From: an uncultured Ruminococcus sp.
GTDB taxonomy: Bacteria > Bacillota > Clostridia > Oscillospirales > Ruminococcaceae
DNA: 64,000 bases
Direction: 5' to 3'
Assembly (NCBI GenBank): GCA_947627625.1
Contig: CANQWR010000004.1
Span: 42,902-106,901, forward strand
In this document: one piece after another, positions 41,783 through 50,488 of the stretch
Layout of the letters: each line of letters begins with the position of its first letter
How positions within the stretch are numbered: position 1 is the first letter of the stretch
The notes under the pieces: generated by a model
Told to the model about the DNA's origin: nothing
What the model saw: only the letters and a program-made list of their open reading frames with translations
Database searches by the model: none
Position numbers and translations under genes: made by a program

Positions 41783-43621
41783 TTATTCAACAGTGACACT
41801 CTTTGCAAGATTTCTCGGCTTGTCTACATCGTAACCCTTTGCCACGGAAGCATAATAGCCGAGCAGCTGTAGAGGTATAACAGCGAGACTTCCCGCAAAG
41901 TGCGGGTCTGTCTGGGGAATGTAAACAGTGAAATCGGCGGTGTCCTCAATATTGTAGTTGCCGTAGGTGGTCAGCCCCATGAGATAAGCCCCACGGCTTT
42001 TTACCTCTGCCATATTGCTGACAGTCTTTTCGTACAAATCGGGTTGAGTTATAATGCTTATGACGAGTATACCGTCCTCAATGAGACTTATAGGACCGTG
42101 CTTTAGTTCTCCCGCCGCATAAGCCTCCGAGTGGATATAGCTTATCTCTTTCATTTTGAGACTTCCCTCAAGACCGATAGCGTAGTCAATACCCCTGCCG
42201 ATAAAGAAAGCGTCCTTTGCACCGGCGAGCTTGTTCGCAAACCACTGTATTCTCTCCCTGTCCTCAAGGATTTTCTCAATCTTTTCGGGGATTGTGTACA
42301 TCTCTGCAATTAGTTTTTCAGCTTTTTCGGACTCCATCTCACCACGGGCGAGTGCAAAAGCTATGGCGAGGAGATAGCCCGCAATAAGCTGTGTACTGTA
42401 AGCCTTTGTGGTGGCGACGGAAATTTCAGGTCCTGCGAGAGTATAGAAAACGCCGTCCGCCTCACGGGCTATTGAAGAGCCGACAACGTTTATTATTCCG
42501 AGAGTTTTAACGCCCTTTTCCTTTGCACCTCTCAGAGCAGCGAGACTGTCCGCCGTCTCCCCCGACTGACTGATTATTATTACAAGACTGTCCTCTACAA
42601 GTGACATCTTTCTGTATCTGAACTCGGAGGCAAGCTCCACTCTGACAGGGATAGTTGTGAAGTCCTCAATGACGTACTGAACAGCCATTCCGACGTGATA
42701 GGCAGAACCGCACGCAACAATGTAAATCTGTTTTAGTTTCCTCATGTCCTCATCAGAGAGTCCGACATTGCCGAAATCTATCTTGCCGTCTTTGACAGCT
42801 GAATTTATAGTGTCCCTTATGACCTTGGGCTGTTCGTATATCTCTTTGAGCATAAAGTGTTCAAAACCGCCCTTTTCAGCGGACTCCGTATCCCACTCTA
42901 TCTCTGTTATATCTTTTTCGATCTCCTCACTGTCCACGTTGTAGAAGTGTACTTCTCCCTTTGTGAGCTTAGCGATTTCCCTGCTGCCTATATAGTACAC
43001 TCTTCTTGTGTAGTTCAGTATGGCAGGAACGTCCGATGCAAGGTAGGTTTCACCGTCCGCAACTCCTATTATCATGGGACTGTCTTTTCTTGTGGCGTAA
43101 ATTTCCCCGGCGTAGTCTCTGAACATCACAGCGAGAGCGTAAGAACCTCTTATTCTGTTCATAGCCCTTGCGATGGAGTCAACAGGACCGAGATTGTATT
43201 TTTTGTAGTAGTAGTCTATAAGTTTCACGGCAACTTCCGTATCGGTGTCAGACCTGAAAGTATAGCCGTTTTTGGAGAGCTTCTCTTTTAGCTCCTGATA
43301 GTTTTCTATTATACCGTTGTGTACGGCGATGACGTTTTTGTCGTCACTGTAGTGGGGGTGAGCGTTCGTGACTGAAGGTTCTCCGTGAGTAGCCCAGCGT
43401 GTGTGACCTATTCCGCAGTCTCCCTTTACGGCAATGCCGTTGTTTGTCTTTTCAAACAGTTCTCTCAGCTTTCCCTCTGCCTTTACTATCTCCGTCTCAC
43501 TGTCGGAGTTGCGGACGGCAATACCTGCCGAGTCGTAACCCCTGTATTCGAGTTTTGACAGTCCGTCAAGCAAAATCGGGCAAGCCTGAGCATTTCCCGT
43601 GAAGCCAACAATTCCACACAT
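41783..43621 (-). CDS. glmS: Glutamine-fructose-6-phosphate aminotransferase
   Basis: Makes glucosamine-6-phosphate, entry to amino-sugar and peptidoglycan synthesis. It is 612 residues. It starts with MCGIVGFTG (catalytic Cys 2), with RGYDSAGIAV and GHTRWATHGEPS in the amidotransferase half. Two SIS domains follow, with CGSAYHVGMAVQYV, SQSGETADSLAAL, the ENLE-like GLEGSLKMKEISYIHSEAY and the end NLAKSVTVE. CGGAGGT precedes the start. Only 64 bp separate it from the upstream gene, so the glmS ribozyme common in Firmicutes cannot be there. Confidence 0.98.
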   Translation of the reverse strand: MCGIVGFTGNAQACPILLDGLSKLEYRGYDSAGIAVRNSDSETEIVKAEGKLRELFEKTNNGIAVKGDCGIGHTRWATHGEPSVTNAHPHYSDDKNVIAVHNGIIENYQELKEKLSKNGYTFRSDTDTEVAVKLIDYYYKKYNLGPVDSIARAMNRIRGSYALAVMFRDYAGEIYATRKDSPMIIGVADGETYLASDVPAILNYTRRVYYIGSREIAKLTKGEVHFYNVDSEEIEKDITEIEWDTESAEKGGFEHFMLKEIYEQPKVIRDTINSAVKDGKIDFGNVGLSDEDMRKLKQIYIVACGSAYHVGMAVQYVIEDFTTIPVRVELASEFRYRKMSLVEDSLVIIISQSGETADSLAALRGAKEKGVKTLGIINVVGSSIAREADGVFYTLAGPEISVATTKAYSTQLIAGYLLAIAFALARGEMESEKAEKLIAEMYTIPEKIEKILEDRERIQWFANKLAGAKDAFFIGRGIDYAIGLEGSLKMKEISYIHSEAYAAGELKHGPISLIEDGILVISIITQPDLYEKTVSNMAEVKSRGAYLMGLTTYGNYNIEDTADFTVYIPQTDPHFAGSLAVIPLQLLGYYASVAKGYDVDKPRNLAKSVTVE

Positions 43622-43685
43622 AGTAAATACCTCCGATTGTTTATATTATATATTAAATAACAAATTTATTTAATTTATTTTGGAA

Positions 43686-45065
43686 TTATTTTACTAAATC
43701 CTCGTCGTTAAAAGGGTCTCCGCACTCCGCACAGAATTTCGGAGGATGATAGGGGTCGGCGGGTTCCCAACCGCACTTGTCGCACCTGTAGACGGGTTCA
43801 CCGACGGGCTTCTTTTTACCGCACTCCGCACAGAATTTGCCCTTGTTTACCGCACCGCAGGAACAAGTCCAGCCCTTTGAATCGGCGGGCTTGGGTTTAC
43901 CGCACTCCGCACAGAATTTACCCTTGTTTACCGCACCGCAAGAACACGTCCAAGAACCACTCTCAGCGGGCTTGGGTTTACCGCAGTTTGCACAGAATTT
44001 GCCCTTGTTTTGAGTACCGCACGAACAGGTCCACGCTCCCGCCGAATCAGCTCTCTTTTCAGCACCCATTCGGTAGAGTGTTGCCGCATTGAAACCGCCC
44101 TGCTGTTGAGCCATACTCATACCCATAAAGCCCGTCATAGCACCCGAAGAGTTTGAAGCGGCTTTGTTCATAGCGTCAGCCTGTGCCCCCATCATAACCG
44201 CAGCGGCATTTGAGGGGTCACGGTTCCAAGCGTAGTCCTCAAACTTCTTTATTCTGTCCTCGTCCTCTTTGGAGATAGTGACGGAATTTATTCCCACGGA
44301 GATGACTTCTATTCCACGCAGTTCCCTCCACTTGCTTGTGAGTACCTCGTTCATAGCGTCGGATATTTCGACTGTACAGCCGGGGAGCTGGTCGTATCTG
44401 ATACCCATGTCGGAGACCTTTGAGAATGCAGGTTGCAGAGCGTTCAGGAACTCCGTCTTTAATTGGGAGTCAATTTTGTCCCTTGTGAACGCACCGTTGA
44501 AAGTACCGCACACGTTTGTATAGAACAGAATCGGGTCTGTTATTTTGTAAGAGTACATACCGTTGCACCTGACTCCCGCTGTAAAACTTCTGCCGATGTC
44601 CTGATATGTCACCCTGAACGGCACAGGGTTTTGAGTGCCGAATTTGTTGTCCTGAATTTCCTTGACGTTGAAATAATAGACCCTCTGGTCGTGACCTGTC
44701 GCACCGCCGTAGCCGATACGCTTGCCCATCTTCTTGAAAGACTCCTTTATTCCCCTTCCAAGACCGTCCGTGAAGACACTCGGTTCACTGCCCATGTCGT
44801 AAGTATACTCACCCGGCACGGAACATATCTCCATAATCACTCCGTTGTCGACGATAATTGCACACTGTCCGTCCGCAACGACAATACCGCTTCCGTCAGT
44901 GATGATGTTGTCGCTGCCCTTTTTGTTTGCTGACCATTTGTTGACGGTCTTCTGACCTTTTACTGCGAGAATATCGGCTCTGAGGGAATCACAGGTGAAA
45001 AACTCTTTCCACTGGTCCGCCATAACAGAACCCGCTGAACTGAGAACGGCTCTGATAAGTCCCAT
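43686..45065 (-). CDS. SPFH-domain protein with C-terminal zinc-ribbon repeats (YdjI-like)
   Basis: A 459-residue protein. The N-terminal about 300 residues are an SPFH/virion-core-like domain (MGLIRAVLSSAGSVMADQWK at the start, as in YdjI). Residues about 355-430 hold three nearly identical zinc ribbons of the type WTCSCGAVNKGKFCAECGKPKP, and a fourth, divergent one (YRCDKCGWEP...FCAECGDPF) ends the protein. The repeats are also repeated at DNA level, so their number could change by recombination. ATG 45065 follows AAAGGAGA; an upstream frame extension lies in the leader. Such proteins assemble at membranes; the function is not known. Confidence 0.85.
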   Translation of the reverse strand: MGLIRAVLSSAGSVMADQWKEFFTCDSLRADILAVKGQKTVNKWSANKKGSDNIITDGSGIVVADGQCAIIVDNGVIMEICSVPGEYTYDMGSEPSVFTDGLGRGIKESFKKMGKRIGYGGATGHDQRVYYFNVKEIQDNKFGTQNPVPFRVTYQDIGRSFTAGVRCNGMYSYKITDPILFYTNVCGTFNGAFTRDKIDSQLKTEFLNALQPAFSKVSDMGIRYDQLPGCTVEISDAMNEVLTSKWRELRGIEVISVGINSVTISKEDEDRIKKFEDYAWNRDPSNAAAVMMGAQADAMNKAASNSSGAMTGFMGMSMAQQQGGFNAATLYRMGAEKRADSAGAWTCSCGTQNKGKFCANCGKPKPAESGSWTCSCGAVNKGKFCAECGKPKPADSKGWTCSCGAVNKGKFCAECGKKKPVGEPVYRCDKCGWEPADPYHPPKFCAECGDPFNDEDLVK

Positions 45066-45199
45066 AATAAATAATCTCCTTTCATGAAAAGAAAAAAATA
45101 GAATTTCACAAATTTTGCAATCATGCAAAACAATTATAACATATTCGTGAGAAAATTGCACTACTTTTGCGTGTGATATTATAAATATTTATTTTTTAA

Positions 45200-45544
45200 T
45201 TATTTAATCCAGTCCTCCCAGACTTCGGGACAGTACCCACAGACAGCCTTTTTTCCGCTTCTCACAACGGGAGTTTTTATCAAATGCTGATTTTCAAACA
45301 GCTTTTCAATCCTGTCGTTTTCGGACAGATATTTCATCAAAGTCAGAGTTTTTTCGTCCTTTGCGTTCTGATTAGTGAGACTTTCGACATCTCCGACGGC
45401 TTTCAGAACGCTGTCAAATTCGCCCCTGCTCAAGCCCTTTGACTTCATGTCAATGAACTGATATTTTATATTTCGCTCCTTAAAAAAACGCTCAGCCTTT
45501 CTTGTGTCCTGACACTTTTTAGTGCCGAAAATCTGTATATTCAC
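45200..45544 (-). CDS. ArsC/Spx-family thioredoxin-fold protein
   Basis: A 114-residue protein with the ArsC-family pattern: IFGTKKCQDTRKAERFFKE (Cys 11; no CxxC, so it is not classical Spx) and the late HLIKTPVVRSGKKAVCGY. It resembles YffB/ArsC-like reductases; arsenate is not a proven substrate and no ars operon is near. Its stop lies 134 bp from the SPFH gene; it starts 6 bp after the GH3 gene ends. Confidence 0.8.
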   Translation of the reverse strand: MNIQIFGTKKCQDTRKAERFFKERNIKYQFIDMKSKGLSRGEFDSVLKAVGDVESLTNQNAKDEKTLTLMKYLSENDRIEKLFENQHLIKTPVVRSGKKAVCGYCPEVWEDWIK

Positions 45545-45550
45545 GTCAAA

Positions 45551-48334
45551 TCACTCCCGTTTTCCGAAATCCGAGATGTCAAATTCCCTGTCGGTGTCCT
45601 CAAACGAAATCGAGACGGGTTTTGCAAATCCCGAATCTGTTTTTATGAACTCCGTTTTTATTGCGGTGAAGTGCGAGAGTATCGGGATTTCGCACGAATA
45701 GGAGTTGGGATTGCCATCGTCACGGACAAATCCTCCGACTTTTGCACCCATTATCGAGAGCGTGAATGGTATAATTTCGGGAGAATTTTTTATATCTTCA
45801 AAATTCAGCGTAACCCTGTACCAGTGCTGATTTGAGGACAGGAGAGTAAAACCTATCACGGAAATTTTTTCGGTGTCAAGTTCGGAGAGGTTCAGGACAA
45901 ATTTTTTGCCGAGTTCGTAAAATTCGGAAGTCTCCCCCGACGAAAAGTCCTCTTGCGGTCTGTTAATTATTTCAACTGTATCGGGTTCACCTGTCAGGCG
46001 TTTCATGGCGTTTGTCTTCATGACGAAACTGCATATTTCTATGGCGTTTCTCTGTAGTTCCGAGCGTTTCAGGTCTCCCGATTCGAGTGCCGAGAGGATA
46101 TTGTCATCATTTTTACTGCCGTCCGCACAGACCATGTAAAGATTATTTCCAGATTTCACCATAGCGGAAAAATCGGTCTTGTCGGGATTTTTGCCGAACC
46201 TGTTTATATTAGCCCACCAGTCGGTCATAACAATTCCCGAAAAGCCCCACTCTTTTCTTAAAACAGTCATATTGAGGTCGTAATTTCCCGCACCCCACAA
46301 GCCGTTTACGGGGTTGTAGGAAGTCATCACCGCATCAGCACCGCCGTCCCTGACAGCTATTTCAAAGGGTTTCAGATAAATTTCCCTCAAAGCCCTCTCC
46401 GAGATAACGGACTCCGCAAAATGCCTGTTCCACTCCTGATTATTTGCACAGAAGTGTTTTATAACTCCAGTCACGCCGACTGAATGAAGCCCACGGAGTA
46501 CGGCGACAGTCATCATTCCCGACACAAACGGGTCTTCCGAGAAGTACTCAAAATTTCGTCCGTTGAGGGGAAACCTGTGTATATTCACTCCCGGACCGAG
46601 CAGACAGTCCACCTTGTTATAAATCATTTCAAGACCGACAAACCCGAAGAGTTCCGAGACGAGTTCCATGTTGAAAGTGGAGGCAATCATAGTGCCGTTC
46701 GGGAGACTGAAAGCCTTTGCACCGCAGTCAAACCGCATTCCCGACGGACCGTCACAGCAACAGACGGCAGGTATACCGAATTTCACGAGACTGTCCGTGA
46801 CACCACCGAAAGCGGAAGCCGTTCCCGATGTCACTTTGGGACTTCCCATGCCCTCACCCCTTACAAGGCAGGCGAGGTCGTAGTCAGACAGCTGTCCGAC
46901 AAATTCTTCAATGGTTTTCTCACCTTTCAGGACGTTCTGAAGTTTTATGCCCCTGTCGCCTGTAGAGGGGATCTCAGCGGGGATATTTTCCAAACGCCTT
47001 GTGCCGTCCCGAATTTCGTTTAGCGGTACTTTTTCGTACGATATGCAAGTCTCACCGCTTTCGCTGTCCGAAACGGGTACAACTCTCTCAAACTCCTCCA
47101 CAGGGGCGAGAGCCTGTTGAAGTCTTCCCGCAACTATTCTGTAGGGCATATGGTGCGTGTAGACGTGTACTGCACTGTGAGAATCTGTTCCCAGATAGAA
47201 ATTGTAGTCGCCCGCCTCTATGACGTTCGAGAACCTGTAGCCTGTCACGCCTGTGTCGTCATAGCTTGCAAGCCACCACATCTGAAAATTTATATCAAGT
47301 CTCTGCAATTCGTGCGGAGCGAGTTCCCTTGTCTTTGCAAATCCGCACAGAACTCTCTTTGCCTTTTTTAATTTTCCCTGCGGGGCTTCTGTGTATAATT
47401 GTACAACTTCCTTGCCGTGAAATTTTCCTGTATTTTCAACTTCCACAGTTATACTGAAATCGCCGTTTGTGACCTGTGCCGAGACAAATTTCACGTCAAA
47501 ATCGGTGTAGGACAGTCCAAAGCCGAACGGATAGAGAATTTTTTCGGGGGCGAAAGTCTCAAACCACCTGTAGCCTGTAAAAATATCCTCTTTGTAGAAA
47601 TTTTTATTTTTGTCGCCAAAATTTTTATATGCTGGGTAGTCGGAGAGATTTTTTGCTATGGTGTCGGGGAGTTTTCCCGATGGACTTGTTTTTCCTGTGA
47701 GAATATCCGCAACGCCTTTTCCTCCGACCATACCGCCCTGCCAAATGTACAGAACGGAGTCGGGGTTGCACTCCTCAATAAAATTCATGTCGATTATTCC
47801 GCCGACATTTAGCAATACGACAACTTTTCTGAAGTTATCACGTACTTTTTTGAGCATATCTTTTTCGGTGTCCGTGAGCAGATAGGAACCCTGTTTTTCC
47901 TCAGCGTCCATGTCCTCCCCGGCAGTCCTTGCGATTATGACTATTGCAGTCTCACTGTTCTCGGACGCTTTTTTGACGGTCAAATCGTCAAGGGGCATTT
48001 CGTCCTGAGACCAAGGCTCGTCCCGCATAGCGTCACCGTAAACATAGGGGTTTTTGTTATCCCAATTTTTATATATTTCAAGAAGTTCCGCATTAAGTTT
48101 AACTCCCGCATTTTCAAGCCCCTCTGTTATACCCGTGACGTGTGAGACGTTCACTCTTCCGCCCGAACCCGTGCCGCTTTTGTAATAGTGCAGCTGCATA
48201 CGTCCGAAAACGGAGACAGTTTCGGATTTTTTAAGTGGCAGTACATTATTTTTATTTTTCAGCATAACTATGCCCTCGGAGGCGACTTTTTCAGCCGTTT
48301 CGAGGTATTTATTCCAGTCAAGAACTCTGTGCAT
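45551..48334 (-). CDS. Domain-permuted GH3 beta-glucosidase
   Basis: A 927-residue glycoside hydrolase family 3 protein with inverted order: the GH3 C-terminal domain comes first (about 15-260, AGEDMDAEEKQGSYLLTD probably with the acid/base Glu), then a fibronectin-III-like part (about 275-400), and last the GH3 N-terminal barrel (about 470-790). In the barrel, GVIKHFCANNQEWNRH and GFSGIVMTDWW (nucleophile Asp about 705) are readable. This permutation is known from Ruminococcus albus and Butyrivibrio beta-glucosidases. No signal peptide is present, so it should hydrolyse imported oligosaccharides in the cytosol. GGGAGGAG precedes the ATG, behind a TTGCAA-17-TATAAT promoter. Confidence 0.92.
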   Translation of the reverse strand: MHRVLDWNKYLETAEKVASEGIVMLKNKNNVLPLKKSETVSVFGRMQLHYYKSGTGSGGRVNVSHVTGITEGLENAGVKLNAELLEIYKNWDNKNPYVYGDAMRDEPWSQDEMPLDDLTVKKASENSETAIVIIARTAGEDMDAEEKQGSYLLTDTEKDMLKKVRDNFRKVVVLLNVGGIIDMNFIEECNPDSVLYIWQGGMVGGKGVADILTGKTSPSGKLPDTIAKNLSDYPAYKNFGDKNKNFYKEDIFTGYRWFETFAPEKILYPFGFGLSYTDFDVKFVSAQVTNGDFSITVEVENTGKFHGKEVVQLYTEAPQGKLKKAKRVLCGFAKTRELAPHELQRLDINFQMWWLASYDDTGVTGYRFSNVIEAGDYNFYLGTDSHSAVHVYTHHMPYRIVAGRLQQALAPVEEFERVVPVSDSESGETCISYEKVPLNEIRDGTRRLENIPAEIPSTGDRGIKLQNVLKGEKTIEEFVGQLSDYDLACLVRGEGMGSPKVTSGTASAFGGVTDSLVKFGIPAVCCCDGPSGMRFDCGAKAFSLPNGTMIASTFNMELVSELFGFVGLEMIYNKVDCLLGPGVNIHRFPLNGRNFEYFSEDPFVSGMMTVAVLRGLHSVGVTGVIKHFCANNQEWNRHFAESVISERALREIYLKPFEIAVRDGGADAVMTSYNPVNGLWGAGNYDLNMTVLRKEWGFSGIVMTDWWANINRFGKNPDKTDFSAMVKSGNNLYMVCADGSKNDDNILSALESGDLKRSELQRNAIEICSFVMKTNAMKRLTGEPDTVEIINRPQEDFSSGETSEFYELGKKFVLNLSELDTEKISVIGFTLLSSNQHWYRVTLNFEDIKNSPEIIPFTLSIMGAKVGGFVRDDGNPNSYSCEIPILSHFTAIKTEFIKTDSGFAKPVSISFEDTDREFDISDFGKRE

Positions 48335-48370
48335 ACAAACTCCTCCCGATATAATATAAATCTAAGAATA

Positions 48371-48399
48371 ATTATAACAGAAAACCTGAAAAATTGCAA
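48371..48399 (-). promoter_or_regulatory. Promoter of the GH3 gene
   Basis: Minus-strand TTGCAA (48399-48394), 17 bp, TATAAT (48376-48371), 37 bp before the start codon. Confidence 0.75.
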
Positions 48400-48449
48400 C
48401 ATTGAAATTATAATTAAATATTTTTAGTTACGTTAATATTGGAGTTTCC

Positions 48450-48643
48450 CATCATGGGGGGTTCGGGGGGATTCTTCCCCCCGACGGGGGTTTGGGGGCA
48501 GAGCCCCCAATGGGGGGTTCAGGGGGCAAAGCCCCCTGCCCCCTATCGTTCCTAAAATAATTTATACTTCCCTTAACCCTAAAAATTAAAACGGTAGACT
48601 ATCATGGGGATTCAGGGGGCAACGCCCCTGCCCCATCGTTCAC
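48450..48643 (-). repeat. G/C-hairpin repeat, inverted canonical copy plus partial copy
   Basis: Minus-oriented complete copy at 48450-48553 (all three hairpins, border AACGATAGGGGGC). A second minus-oriented remnant at about 48585-48643 has the right border CATGATAGTCTACCGTTTTAA, an eroded A hairpin (AGGGGCGTTGCCCCCT) and the left border AACGATGGGGC. It lies between the rubrerythrin terminator and the GH3 promoter. Confidence 0.9.
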
Positions 48644-48661
48644 CTTAAAAAGTTTCTGATA

Positions 48662-48698
48662 AAAAAACTCCGGCAGTACGGAGAGTACGCCGGAGTAA
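48662..48698 (-). terminator. Terminator of the rubrerythrin operon
   Basis: On the minus strand ACTCCGGC (with GTAC inside) pairs with GCCGGAGT and is followed by seven T. It lies 31 bp after the rubrerythrin stop. Confidence 0.85.
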
Positions 48699-48728
48699 GT
48701 ATTTTGATTTTATTTTATTTAATTTATT

Positions 48729-49292
48729 TTATTTGTCGCCGAAATATCTCTTGAGAAGTCCCTCAAAAGCCTTGCCGTGACGTGCTTCGTCTCTTGCCAT
48801 CTCGTGGACTGTGTCGTGGATAGCATCAAGGTTGAGTTCTTTAGCCCTCTTTGCAAGTTTGAGTTTGCCCTCTGTAGCACCGTGTTCAGCGGCAACTCTC
48901 TTTTCGAGATTTTCCTTTGTAGAGGGGGAGACAACTTCTCCGAGAAGTTCAGCGAACTTTGCAGCGTGTTCAGCCTCTTCATATGCAGCCTTTTCCCAGT
49001 AGAGACCGATTTCGGGGTAGCCCTCTCTAAAAGCCACTCTTGCCATAGCGAGGTACATTCCGACTTCCGTGCATTCGCCCTCAAAATTCTGGTGGAGACC
49101 TTCAAGAATTTCCTTGTCCTCAACAGCCTTTGCAACGCCTACTTCGTGTTCACAGGCGAAAACAAGAGAACCCTCCTGCTCTTCTTTCTGTTCGATGAAC
49201 TTTGAACCGGGTACACCGCATACGGGACATTTGTCGGGTGCGGAATCTCCCTCGTGTACATATCCGCATACGGGACATACAAATTTGCTCAT
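48729..49292 (-). CDS. Reverse rubrerythrin
   Basis: A 187-residue non-haem iron protein with rubredoxin domain first ([22 protein letters not shown], residues 5-26) and the ferritin-like diiron domain after ([56 protein letters not shown]). This order is the reverse rubrerythrin type, an NADH-linked peroxidase system that detoxifies H2O2 and O2 in clostridia. GGAGGTAA precedes the ATG. It follows the NrdD-like gene by 49 bp and may share its transcript. Confidence 0.95.
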   Translation of the reverse strand: MSKFVCPVCGYVHEGDSAPDKCPVCGVPGSKFIEQKEEQEGSLVFACEHEVGVAKAVEDKEILEGLHQNFEGECTEVGMYLAMARVAFREGYPEIGLYWEKAAYEEAEHAAKFAELLGEVVSPSTKENLEKRVAAEHGATEGKLKLAKRAKELNLDAIHDTVHEMARDEARHGKAFEGLLKRYFGDK

Positions 49293-49341
49293 GATAATTA
49301 CCTCCGTTTTGTATAAATTTTAATTTTTAGTGGCAGGGATC

Positions 49342-49605
49342 TCAGACAGTGTGTTTTACTCTGTCGTGTTCCTCTGCACGCTTTCCGTTGTTGAACCTGT
49401 CGAGAGTACCGACAAGATAGCCTGTAATTCTCCTTATGCGGTCAAAAGGCACGTCAGCGAAGTCAAATCTGAGGTCGACAAAATCGCCGTCCGTCTTGAC
49501 AGTCATCTCACGGATAACTCTGTCATGGTACTTCTGTTTGCCGTACTTGACATACGCATCGATCTCCTGCTGGGGAATATCCCCGCCAATGACGTTTACT
49601 TTCAC
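49342..49605 (-). CDS. Small protein with an NrdD-like C-terminal motif
   Basis: An 87-residue protein. The C-terminal RIRRITGYLVGTLDRFNNGKRAEEHDRVKH resembles the end of anaerobic ribonucleotide reductases (a GYL...DRxNxGKxAE pattern), and similar small clostridial proteins carry that annotation. There is no glycyl-radical or substrate site here, so it is not an enzyme by itself. GTG 49605 is chosen because GGAGTGA lies 6 bp upstream. It is divergent from the Crp/Fnr gene and next to rubrerythrin, suggesting oxygen-related control. Confidence 0.6.
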   Translation of the reverse strand: MKVNVIGGDIPQQEIDAYVKYGKQKYHDRVIREMTVKTDGDFVDLRFDFADVPFDRIRRITGYLVGTLDRFNNGKRAEEHDRVKHTV

Positions 49606-49630
49606 TTCTATCACTCCCATTAAAAAAGGC

Positions 49631-49659
49631 TTGACTTTCGTCAATGACTATTGTATCAT
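49631..49659 (+). promoter_or_regulatory. Promoter of the Crp/Fnr gene with FNR-like palindrome
   Basis: TTGACT (49631-49636), 17 bp, TATCAT (49654-49659). The palindrome TTGAC-TTTC-GTCAA (49631-49644) overlaps the -35; it has the 5-4-5 geometry of FNR sites (TTGAT-N4-ATCAA). A second 5-4-5 palindrome GTTGC-AAAT-GCAAC lies at 49678-49691, one base before the ribosome binding site. Autoregulation by the encoded regulator is a reasonable inference. Confidence 0.65.
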
Positions 49660-49706
49660 ATTAGATAGGAAAAATCTGTTGCAAATGCAACAAAGGAGTG
49701 ATTTTT

Positions 49707-50357
49707 ATGTTACCTGAGAATAACATACTTTTCAAGGGCATAGACGAGAACGATTGCAGGAGAATGATAGACTGTCTGAACATGGACGTAAAAAAATTCC
49801 GTCAGGGCAGTTGTATAGCGGAATTTCCGACAAACAACGGCAAAATAGGTATAATATTGAGTGGTCGGGCGAGCATGGTCAGGTACGACATAAACGGTGT
49901 CAGAACCATAATGGAGACACTCAGCGAGCAGGGTATTTTCGGGGATTTTTTCACTTTTTCGGGGGCAGGCAGGAACAGTCTTGAAATAATAGCCGACACA
50001 GACTGTGAAGTAATGTTTGTAAAAAAAGATGACCTTACAAAGAGGTGTGAGAGGGCTTGCCGTTGTCACTCGATGGTGGTTGAGAATCTCCTGACTTTGA
50101 TTTCGGAAAAAACTATAGCTTTAAGTGAGAGAATAGAGGTACTCAGTCAGAGGACTATTGAGGACAAACTGATAAGTTTTTTGCAGATAACAGAGGACAA
50201 CACCGCAGACGGGAAAACTCCGCAGATACCTTTTTCGACAACGGCACTCTCGGACTATCTTTGTGTAAACAGGAGTGCACTGCAGAGGGAGATTTCAAAG
50301 CTGAAAAAATCGGGAGTTCTGACGATTTCAAAGAGAAAATTCACCCTGAACAGGTGA
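49707..50357 (+). CDS. Crp/Fnr-family transcriptional regulator
   Basis: A 216-residue regulator: cyclic-nucleotide-binding-like beta roll (about 10-115, with GKIGIILSGRASMVRYD) and a C-terminal winged helix (about 145-216), where TALSDYLCVNRSALQREISKLKKSGVL is the recognition region. Several cysteines (about 14, 22, 35, 107 and CERACRC near 113-119) may matter for redox or metal sensing, though the FNR cluster pattern is not present. ATG 49707 follows AAAGGAG by 8 bp. Targets are not known; its own promoter and the divergent NrdD-like/rubrerythrin genes are candidates. Confidence 0.92.
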   Translation: MLPENNILFKGIDENDCRRMIDCLNMDVKKFRQGSCIAEFPTNNGKIGIILSGRASMVRYDINGVRTIMETLSEQGIFGDFFTFSGAGRNSLEIIADTDCEVMFVKKDDLTKRCERACRCHSMVVENLLTLISEKTIALSERIEVLSQRTIEDKLISFLQITEDNTADGKTPQIPFSTTALSDYLCVNRSALQREISKLKKSGVLTISKRKFTLNR

Positions 50358-50413
50358 ATTTATTTCAGATCTATTCCAATTTAGTTACAATATTTTACGT
50401 TGCGGAAATTCTG

Positions 50414-50442
50414 TTGACACGGTGTGTTATATAGTGTATAAT
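50414..50442 (+). promoter_or_regulatory. Consensus promoter of the secreted membrane protein gene
   Basis: TTGACA (50414-50419), 17 bp, TATAAT (50437-50442), with an extended TG-n before the -10. Confidence 0.9.
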
Positions 50443-50488
50443 TTTTTTATAAATAATTTTTTTGGATATATTTTCGGGAGTGATATTT

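Noticed and set aside
43622..43685. glmS ribozyme
   Set aside because: Only 64 A/T-rich bases are available and none of the ribozyme core sequence is visible.
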